Assembly (NCBI RefSeq): GCF_000227115.2
Contig: NC_016481.1
Span: forward strand, 761,259 to 825,258
DNA length: 64,000 bases
Origin: Naumovozyma dairenensis CBS 421
Taxonomy: Eukaryota; Ascomycota; Saccharomycetes; Saccharomycetales; Saccharomycetaceae
Reading direction: 5' to 3'
Part shown: positions 44,225-52,600 of the stretch, piece by piece
Layout: each line of letters opens with the position of its first letter
How positions within the stretch are numbered: the stretch's first letter is position 1
Made by a program: the position numbers and the translations under genes
Notes under the pieces: model-generated
What the model was told of the DNA's origin: nothing
The model's input: the letters and a program-made list of their open reading frames with translations, nothing else
The model's database searches: none

Positions 44225-45102
44225 TCTGGTAGCGCCGCGTCTGAGATCCCTGGTAATGTCCCTAACAACAAAGACTTCCAGTTCAATGGACAACCGGAAG
44301 CTAACAGGAACATTAAGTTGTTTTTAGGTAAGCTCAAGAACCATTTCCTATTGAAAGGAGTGAGGGAAGACAGAAGAAAAATTGCTTTTTTGGTGGAATG
44401 CTTAACTGATCAAGCACTCATCTGGTTTGACCAAGCGGAAAAAGATCAAGATCTTTATGCTTTATCTTATGAAGAATTTGTCCGAATCTTCACTGATCAT
44501 TTCACTAAAGAAGTTGATGCATTTGAGACTTTCTCGGAATTATGGAACTTAGGTCATTGTGCTAATGCTACTGAACATGCTCAGAAGTTCAAGTCTTTAG
44601 TTTCTGGTTTGAAACCTGGTTTTGCTTCTGATGAATTATTATGCAACATTTATGTTATGCGATGTCAACCGGATATGCGTATCCAATTAATGCTTAACAA
44701 ACCATGGCCAAGTTTAGAGCATTGCATGCTCAGAGAGACCACTTTAGAAGCGTCTATCAATAGCATTAGAAGGAGTATTAACATTCCAAGAGAAGATCCG
44801 TTGTTAGTCTCGAATGTCCAAATGAATAGAGGAAATTATTATAACAGTACTAGGCGTATAATAATGAAGGGAAATAGAATAATAATAATTACAATAACAA
44901 TAATAACGGTTATAGACCTGCATTGAGAAGCTCGAACGATTCTCGAAAGCGCATCGGTGGTACAAAAAGAAGGTCAGATAAGAGTAACTCTGGACCTGTC
45001 GATTGGAATAGAATTTGCAAAGAGAATGACCTTTGTAGAAACTGTCATGAATATGGTCATTATAAGAAACAATGCAAGAAACCCAATGCGAGGCCTATGT
45101 AA
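44144..45102 (+). CDS. Retrotransposon Gag (capsid and nucleocapsid), frame broken once
   Basis: The ATG at 44144, inside the LTR, opens a 260-codon frame ending at TGA 44924-44926. It contains a capsid-like helical region (for example KIAFLVECLTDQALIWFDQA). From about 44878 the protein-like reading moves to another frame: a poly-Asn run, a basic segment and a CX2CX4HX4C zinc knuckle (CRNCHEYGHYKKQC, 45034-45075), ending at TAA 45100-45102. The switch equals loss of one base within AAT/ATA repeats near 44875-44881. As written, the gene lacks its nucleocapsid; a sequencing slip or an inactivating mutation are both possible. The primer-binding site lies inside the coding sequence. Confidence 0.85.
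44227..44238 (+). other. Primer-binding site for initiator tRNA-Met
   Basis: TGGTAGCGCCGC, two bases after the 5' LTR, is the exact complement of the 3' acceptor end of yeast initiator tRNA-Met including CCA, the primer used by Ty1 and Ty3. It also encodes Gag residues. Confidence 0.93.
45088..45094 (+). other. Predicted +1 programmed frameshift site GCG-AGG-C
   Basis: In the zinc-knuckle frame the message reads AAT GCG AGG CCT ATG TAA. Skipping one base after GCG enters the pol frame (GGC CTA TGT AAA). GCG is the P-site codon of the Ty3 frameshift signal (GCG-AGU-U) and AGG-C is the slow-codon part of the Ty1 signal (CUU-AGG-C). It lies six bases before the Gag stop. Confidence 0.75.
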
Positions 45103-48100
45103 AGCCAATGAAGAACTTGAAGCTACTGTTGCCATTCCTGAGTGTAGCTCCAATGATGATTTGTTAGTATGCAATTTAGAATCGCATACGAGAGAAGATC
45201 CTTTATTAACATGCAATTTAGAATCGCATGAGAAGGAAGATCCACGTGTTACCACCACTAAAATTAATCCACCTGTTGAGGACGTCTGTATTGTGAACAT
45301 TGGAACGAAGTCAAGGACTTTAGAAGCATTGATTGATACTGGTTCACCAACGCATTTTATTAGAAGTGATGTTGTTACTAAGTTAGACTTAAAGACAAGT
45401 CAAGTACCCTTTAGAAGAGTAAAAGGACTTGTATCAGACGCCATTACAACGTGTAATACAGCATGTAGATTAGATTTTAGATTAGAGAATAGAGAGTTCG
45501 ATATTTGTGCATATGTAACTGACATAATAAAAAATGATGTTCTTATTGGTTATCCTTTTGTCAAAAGACACCCTTCCTTGATGGAATCGATACATAAGAA
45601 TATAGACAATGTTAAATTTAATAATAGGCCAGTGAGTGATCCTGGTAGGATGAATTATGAAGACGTTACATATGGCAAAGACCCAATAGATGACATTTGT
45701 AATATTGAAACTGATGAGAACTGGATTGACATACAAAGAGATGCGTCAGATGTCATTATTGTGGAAGTAACCGAGGTTACGAATAAAGATGAAAGTAAGT
45801 TCGATACAATACCTGAAGAATTGCAAGTGAAATATAGAGGTATTGTTAGAAATGATCTACCTCCACGTCAAAGAGATCATAAACATGTTAGTCATAGTAT
45901 AGAACTGAAAGAAGGAAGTAGACTTCCTAGAAGATCACCATATAGGTTAACACCTAAGAAACAGAAAGAAGTAGATGAGATTATCAAAGACTTATTAGAT
46001 AAGGGTTTTATAGTACCTTCTAAATCTAGTTACAGTTCTCCAATTGTTCTTGTAACAAAACATGATGGTTCGTATCGTTTATGTGTGGATTATCGAGAGT
46101 TGAATAAAGTTACGGTTAAAGACCCATTTCCACTACCTCACGTAGATGAACTGCTAGGTAAGGTAGGAAGTGCCAGTGTTTTCACTACATTGGATTTGCA
46201 CTCCGGTTATCATCAAATCCCGATGAACCCTACAGATATGGATAAGACTGCTTTTGTTACGCCTACAGGTAAATATGAATATACAGTGATGCCGTTTGGT
46301 TTGGTAAACGCTCCTAGTACTTTTGCTAGATATATGGCAGATCTGTTTAGAGATTTAGAATTTGTTAATGTCTACTTAGATGATATATTGATATTTTCGA
46401 ATGATTTAGAATCACATTGGAAACACATCGACGTGGTGCTATCCAGGTTAGACCAAGAGAAGTTGATAGCGAAAAAGAAGAAATGTCATTTTGCTCAAAG
46501 TGAAGTTCAATTTTTGGGGTATATTATTGGTAGAAATAAGATTAAGCCAGTACAAGAGAAATGTGAAGCAATTAATCGGTTCCCTGTTCCAAAGACGATT
46601 AAAGAAGCGCAAAGGTTCGTAGGAATGATAAATTATTATCGGAAATTTATTAAAGATTGTTCGAGGAAGGTTAGACCTCTCGTTGATTTCATTTCTAGAA
46701 ATGTTCCGTGGGGAGATCTGCAAGATGATGCTTTTGCCACGTTGAAACGCGATTTAATGTCTGAACCGTTGCTAGTCCCATTTAAGAGAGATGCTGAATA
46801 TAGGTTAACGACTGATGCGTCTATGGATGGACTTGGTGCTGTCCTAGAAGAAGTTGCGGATAATAAAGTTCTCGGAGTTGTTAGTTATTATTCGAAGTCG
46901 TTAAATGAAACGCAAAGAAGATACCCACCGGGAGAGCTAGAATTGATGGCTATAATTGAAGGTTTAGAACATTTCAAATATATGCTACATGGTAAGCATT
47001 TTGTGCTTAGAACGGACCATATTAGTTTATTGTCAATCCAGAATCAAAAAGAACCAGCGAGAAGAGTTCAACGTTGGTTAGATACTTTATCAGAATTCGA
47101 TTTTTCACTTGCGTACCTGCCCGGCCCGAAAAATGTTGTAGCTGATGCTATTTCCAGAGCAAAATTAGAAAACAAAGAAGTTTCCAATGAACCTGTTAAT
47201 GATTACAAAGAGATCTTAACAGTTGCCACAGCAGACACATTACATACCCTAGACCCAGAGTCCTGGACCACTGACTGGAGAACAGATCCATGGGGTGCAG
47301 CTGTGTTGAAGTCATTAGATGACAAGTTTGATCATGAGATACCTACAGAACAAGTTAATGAATTTACACGATATCTAAAGAAATTTGAAAGAACACCTGA
47401 ATATTTGAAGCATTTTAAATGGACCAATGATGTATTATATTACGAAGATAGAATATGTGTTCCACATATTCGTAGACCTTTGGTTATGGAGACGTACCAT
47501 GATCATAAATGGTTTGGCGGTCATTTTGGTGAACATGACACCTTTAAAAAGATTTCAGAAATCTATTTTTGGCCCAATTGTTACAAAACTGTCCAAGATT
47601 ATGTTAAAAGTTGTATACAGTGTCAGGTAATGAAAGCTCATCGTCCGAGATCACAAGGATTGCATAAACCTTTATCTGTACCATCTGGTCGTTGGCTTGA
47701 TATTTCAATGGACTTCCTCACTGGTATACCAACTACTTTGGCGGGGTGGGATATGATAATGGTAGTCATTGATCGTTTTACTAAACGAGCCCACTTCGTT
47801 GCCTGTAAGAAAGTTAACGGTTCTACCGGCGTGTTCGATGCTTTATTCAGATTTGTGTTTTCACTGCATGGATTCCCGAGAACAATCGTGAGTGATAGAG
47901 ATATTAGATTTACATCAAATGCTTATAGAGAATTGACAGATAGGTTAGGTATAAAACTGTTGATGTCAACTAGTAATCATCCGCAGACAGATGGTCAAAC
48001 AGAAAGAGTGAATAGAACCCTAAATCAATTATTGAGAATGTATTGTTCAAATGATCAATCCTGTTGGGATAAGCTATTACCACACGTTGAGTATGTGTAT

Positions 48101-48817
48101 AATAGTACATACCAAAGAGTTTTGTGTATGTCACCATTTGAAGCAGATTTAGGATATAAACCGAATGAACCACGAATGAATAGAGATTACATTATTAATG
48201 CAAGACATTTGACTTCGGCTGAATATGCAAGAGATATCGATGCTTTGACTTTAAGAATCAAAGATCAATTAGAAGAAAATCAATTACGTCAAGAATATGA
48301 TGCAAACAAGAACAGAACTCCAGTTAACTATAAGATAGGTGATTATGTTTTGTTACACCGTGATGCATATTTTACAGGTGGCCAATATAGAAAGATCCAA
48401 GCAATCTACTTAGGTCCCTTTCAAGTAGTAGGTGTAGGTACAAATTGCTGCGAATTAGATTTACCATCAATGAGAAAGTTACATAGGATGATAAATGTGA
48501 CATGGTTAAAACCTTATGTGGAAAGAACGAATATGTATCCAAAGTGGAAACCAAGAGCAAAGATAGAAAGGTTACAACGATTAGAAGAGATTACATCCAT
48601 TATTGGGTATAGTCTGAATGACAAGATATATTATTGTAAGATGAAAGATGTGGACCCTAGATTGACTGTGGAATATCCAGAAGAAGAATTAAGGAACTTA
48701 TCAAAACCGAGATTAGACTCATTGTTAAGAAACTTCAACCAACTTGAGACCGAAGAGGAAAAACCTGTGGAATGGGCTAGAGTCGGGTGCCTCAAGGTTT
48801 GGGGGAGGAGGATGTAG
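45092..48817 (+). CDS. Retrotransposon Pol polyprotein (Ty3/gypsy type)
   Basis: An intact 1241-codon frame entered by +1 shift from Gag. Domains in order: a tandemly repeated CNLESH linker; aspartic protease with LIDTGSPTHFI (45335-45346); reverse transcriptase with YLDD (46373-46384); RNase H with LTTDASMDGLGAVL; integrase with the HHCC zinc motif ending CIQCQ (~47614-47628) and the DDE core (MDFLTG, SDRDIRF, TDGQTERVNR); then the GPF module (YLGPFQVV). The tail at about 48583-48700 (EEITSII..KIYYCKMKD..VEYPEEELRN) resembles a degenerate chromodomain. The TAG stop overlaps the first bases of the 3' LTR. The 5' part of this frame before 45092 reads the zinc knuckle out of frame and is not used. 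Confidence 0.92.
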   Translation, partial: GLCKANEELEATVAIPECSSNDDLLVCNLESHTREDPLLTCNLESHEKEDPRVTTTKINPPVEDVCIVNIGTKSRTLEALIDTGSPTHFIRSDVVTKLDLKTSQVPFRRVKGLVSDAITTCNTACRLDFRLENREFDICAYVTDIIKNDVLIGYPFVKRHPSLMESIHKNIDNVKFNNRPVSDPGRMNYEDVTYGKDPIDDICNIETDENWIDIQRDASDVIIVEVTEVTNKDESKFDTIPEELQVKYRGIVRNDLPPRQRDHKHVSHSIELKEGSRLPRRSPYRLTPKKQKEVDEIIKDLLDKGFIVPSKSSYSSPIVLVTKHDGSYRLCVDYRELNKVTVKDPFPLPHVDELLGKVGSASVFTTLDLHSGYHQIPMNPTDMDKTAFVTPTGKYEYTVMPFGLVNAPSTFARYMADLFRDLEFVNVYLDDILIFSNDLESHWKHIDVVLSRLDQEKLIAKKKKCHFAQSEVQFLGYIIGRNKIKPVQEKCEAINRFPVPKTIKEAQRFVGMINYYRKFIKDCSRKVRPLVDFISRNVPWGDLQDDAFATLKRDLMSEPLLVPFKRDAEYRLTTDASMDGLGAVLEEVADNKVLGVVSYYSKSLNETQRRYPPGELELMAIIEGLEHFKYMLHGKHFVLRTDHISLLSIQNQKEPARRVQRWLDTLSEFDFSLAYLPGPKNVVADAISRAKLENKEVSNEPVNDYKEILTVATADTLHTLDPESWTTDWRTDPWGAAVLKSLDDKFDHEIPTEQVNEFTRYLKKFERTPEYLKHFKWTNDVLYYEDRICVPHIRRPLVMETYHDHKWFGGHFGEHDTFKKISEIYFWPNCYKTVQDYVKSCIQCQVMKAHRPRSQGLHKPLSVPSGRWLDISMDFLTGIPTTLAGWDMIMVVIDRFTKRAHFVACKKVNGSTGVFDALFRFVFSLHGFPRTIVSDRDIRFTSNAYRELTDRLGIKLLMSTSNHPQTDGQTERVNRTLNQLLRMYCSNDQSCWDKLLPHVEYVYNSTYQRVLCMSPFEADLGYKPNEPRMNRDYIINARHLTSAEYARDIDALTLRIKDQLEENQLRQEYDANKNRTPVNYKIGDYVLLHRDAYFTGGQYRKIQAIYLGPFQVVGVGTNCCELDLPSMRKLHRMINVTWLKPYVERTNMYPKWKPRAKIERLQRLEEITSIIGYSLNDKIYYCKMKDVDPRLTVEYPEEELRNLSKPRLDSLLRNFNQLETEEEKPVEWARVGCLKVWGRRM
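48801..48812 (+). other. Polypurine tract
   Basis: GGGGGAGGAGGA directly abuts the 3' LTR, the expected primer for plus-strand DNA synthesis. Confidence 0.9.
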
Positions 48818-49379
48818 TGAAGTGAACTTTGAAGATTCGACTTTACACCCGTCGGCGGAGGTCACGGATACTAGGTAGTCCGTAGACGAGGTCGACGGAT
48901 ATGAGTATAGTCCGTGGTTGAGGTCGCGGATGGTATATCGTCAGATCAAAGAGGATTCATAGCCTGTGTTTAGTTAGACTAACAAGGAGTTGAATCGAGA
49001 TCTTCAGTATGGGGTTATCCTATTAGATAGCGTAATCCTGCAGGGTGTGTACGAGCTCTGGGAGAGTCGTAACAACTGCGTCAAGTATTAGATACTTTCT
49101 GAAACAAGGGGTTGAGTCAAAGTCTTGAGAAGATCCAAGATCCTTCTAAGGGAGTATATATAAGAGGCAAGGATATCGTATACCTCGCATATGTAGTTTA
49201 TGTAATGACATAGAACTAAGTAACAAACGAACAACGAAGTAACTAAGTAATTAAGTACTTTAAAAAACACATTCAAACCTTTCAACAACAACAACAAAAT
49301 GAACAACAATCAAGATGTTCACAACAATTTGTCTGAGGACGTAGTCATGTCTGACGATGTCCCCAACGCTTTTACTACA
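48813..49379 (+). repeat. 3' LTR, complete
   Basis: A 567-bp gap-free LTR with TGTAGT/ACTACA ends. It contains the pol stop at its left end and a copy of the first 27 gag codons (ATG at 49299) at its right end, which stop being gag at the element boundary. The two hairpins that are perfect in the 5' LTR carry one- or two-base insertions here. Confidence 0.93.
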
Positions 49380-49384
49380 TACAT
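49380..49384. repeat. Target-site duplication, right copy
   Basis: TACAT directly after the ACTACA end of the 3' LTR equals the left copy at 43692-43696. Confidence 0.9.
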
Positions 49385-49645
49385 TTTTTCAGTATGTACT
49401 GACTTCTATCTGAAGATGATAAATGTTTTTCTAAAGTAAAGTTCACTGTAAAAAGAACTTATCTTTACCCAAAAACTAGAAGGTACAGTTTGCAATCTCC
49501 AATTCTATTATAGAGTTTTAGATCATCCAAGAAATAGTCGGCTGTAAATTTAAAAATTGAATATTATTTGCTCTTAAGTGAGTAAAGAAACCTATATATT
49601 ACCTATAGTTGTTATATCGTGTAACTACTCTTTTACGTTAAGACA

Positions 49646-52600
49646 TTATCTTCCTCTTTGCCCTTCACAATTGTATATTGTTATATTTGTATCGTGCGAA
49701 TTATTGGCAGCCAGCATCATCCTATGAGGGTGGAATGCTAATGACGACAAGAATGTGCCTGATGTAGAGGAGTAAGATAAAGAGGCACCGATACCTGTTG
49801 CAACTAGCGTATTGGCCATACCGCTACCCATATAGTGGTTATTCTTAAAAGATGACAGCAAATCACCGGATGTAGTCCATATTTTAATTTGTTTTGTTCC
49901 AGTTGCGATGACGGGAGCATGCTCATGAACTTGCATACAGGTTAACGTCGTATTTTTCTTCTGGGTGCCATGATTAGTGTCTTCATCTATAAAAGTCAGT
50001 ACAGGATCTTCTGATCTCATATCCCATAATTGTACCACACAATTTGTGGTGCTACTAACTAATTCCCTATAACCACCTCTTTGTAATTGGACATTATTGA
50101 TCCATGCCCCCTGAGACCCATCGCCTGCTCTCCAACGACGCACCATTGAGTCCCTCGGATCCATACGACGATCATAAACCCTTAACGTCCCATCTGCAAA
50201 ACCAGCTGTAAATATGTCACCTGCTAACTGGTCCGATGTTAAAGAGGTAATCAAAGAAGATGTTTTAGCAGGAATATCGACTTCCACAGTTTCCGTATGG
50301 GCATCCCAGATCCTAATTATTTTTACATCCCCAGTTGCCAATAAAGAACCCCTAATTTGTTGCCATTCTGTTAATAATCCACTAGACCTTGGAGTCAGCA
50401 ACATATCTGTAAGTGCTCTACATGCAGAAATCAATTTAATTTCCTCAATAGAATGGAAATCTCTATATATTTTAACAATACCATCCGAAGAACCTGTCAA
50501 TAAAAGTGTTTGATCATCTTCATTCAAAAATTTAACGTCGGTAATTTTTGAACCAAATGGGTTACCGTTCGAAAATCTCGATAGCTTTTTCTTTGCAGTC
50601 CAGTCAAAAACAGTAATATTATCTCTATCATCAGCTGAAACCAAATAATCTTCGAATTGCGTAAAACGTAAAATCTTCGGTTGTGTTTTGTTGTCTAAAG
50701 TTAAAAATTTATTTGCCCAATTACCATATAATGATAATCCCTTTTGTTTTTGTGTTTCTTGAATAATTTTTTCATTTCTATTTCTTCTCCAAAGTCTTCC
50801 ATTATAATCTTTGCTTCCGACCTCATCAGATTCTTGCTTTCTCATTTGAGGTTCGTGAAAATATTCGCATGCGTATTCCAAAAACTGACTTTCTAGGGGC
50901 AAAGTCATTCTCTTTTCATCATATCTCATGTATGGTGTTTTTACAGCTGGGGACACACCATAGGATGTTGCTAATAAAGCTGTTCTTGGTTTTTTACTAT
51001 ATTTTTTACCAACTATACCACCATTATTTGTAAGTCCCGTTTGTACATTTTCATTTTCATTATTCTGGTTATTCTGCTCTTCAAAGCCCAATCTACTGAA
51101 AAACCTCGAAAGAACAGAATAGGTACCGGCACTTTTTGTTTCTCGCATATCATTATTTTTCTTACCTGATTTCCTATTATTTTGAAACGACCGGTAAGTT
51201 CCACTTCCTATTTGAATTTGTGAATTATTTGCAAAATTCATACTATTTATGTCAGAATTTGCATTTCTCTTAATCAAATAATGTGTAATTTTATCGAATG
51301 TTGTTCCCAGTTCTTTATGAGAGCTTAGTTCTAATAATATATAAGAAACAATTTTTTCCGCGATCATTTTATTTTCCAGGTAGGGATCTTCCATAAGGAT
51401 CAATAATGCCTTCCAAACCGCTGAAAAAATTGAACCGTGGCTAATTGACTGTTTTGCATTTTTATTCACATCATTCTTATCGGTGTACATATGACCACCT
51501 TCTAATTGATCTAATTCCTCTAATAACTCATTAAAGACAGCGACAATGAAAAGATTGATATATCTGTAGATAACCTGTGAGAAATATAGCAGGATTTCTT
51601 TTCTTACTAGTGGAGAACCATCATTGATTAATGGTAAGATAGATGTCAAAGTTGACAATTCTTGTTGTTTCAATTTCCTAAGATCAATCTTTTCTAGTTG
51701 TGATTGCATCATTTGGCATTGATTCAATTGTTGTTCGAGTTTTAATTGTTGTTGCTCAAATTGTTGGTATTGATGTGCTTGTTGTTGCTGTTGTTGTTGC
51801 TGCTGTTGCTGTTGTATATTATTTTGTAAATGTTGCATTTGGGCATGTAATTGTTGGAATTGTTGTGAATATTCTTGTTGAAGCCGAATAATTATCTCAG
51901 CTTCATCTAAATCAGATATAAAATATCTTAAAGTTAAAATAGAAGCTGTTCTAACTTCCGGTACAGGATCATCTAATGATTTAATAATAGTTTGTAGAGA
52001 ATAATTGATGAGACAAATAAATTTATTCAATGGATTTTGTGAATATAATAAACCTACGAGTAAGACACTCCATTGTCTCAACAGTGGAATGTCAGAGTTT
52101 TCAATGTAAAAACAAAGTTTATTCAATAATTGAGTACTAAAGCATAATTTTTGGCCTGGTTTAAACTCTCGTACAAAGGATGCCAATACAAACACTGCCA
52201 TGGCTTTCTGCTCATCAGTGGTATCGTTTAAAGAATATTGTTGTTGTTGTTGTTGTTGATTCATATTTTGTAAGCCATTGATTGAAGTAGATATTGTTAT
52301 TGGTCCAGTGCCATTATTAATAAATGAAGATGTAGCACTTAATGGCGCTTGCGGTATGATACCCCAGTCAGGAACTAAGATTGTAATGAAATATAAATAA
52401 CCTTTTTCTTTGATAAGTTCAGCTTGTGTATTTTTATAATCGATTGACATAATTCTTGCCCATATGAAAACTAAGATTGGTTTCAGTTCAGGTGCTGGAC
52501 TTTGTAGAAGCTTTAAAACATATGGGAAGATACCAATTGATAAAGAGAGGTAAACAGCCCAGGGACCTAAATCTAAGAACCTGGATAGAAGTACTAATGC

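Larger units (their letters stand above)
43697..49379 (+). mobile_element. Ty3/gypsy-class LTR retrotransposon, near full length
   Basis: The element runs between perfect TGTAGT...ACTACA ends and is flanked by TACAT duplications. Order: 5' LTR, initiator-Met primer site, gag, +1 frameshift site, pol (protease, reverse transcriptase, RNase H, integrase, chromodomain-like tail), polypurine tract, 3' LTR. Integrase lying after RNase H marks the Ty3/gypsy class (Metaviridae). Unusually for that class, gag begins inside the 5' LTR. It lies 8-12 bp upstream of a tRNA-Val gene, head to head. Defects: a one-base frame break in gag and a few LTR differences. The 20-N gap in the 5' LTR makes the left junction scaffold-dependent, but the matching duplication supports it. 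Confidence 0.95.

Noticed and set aside
44957..45091. The pol frame read upstream of 45092 as the N terminus of Pol
   Set aside because: It reads the zinc knuckle out of frame. The true entry is the +1 shift at 45088-45094.
49299..49440. Start of a second gag gene after the element
   Set aside because: It is only the 27-codon part of gag carried by the 3' LTR; homology ends at the ACTACA boundary.
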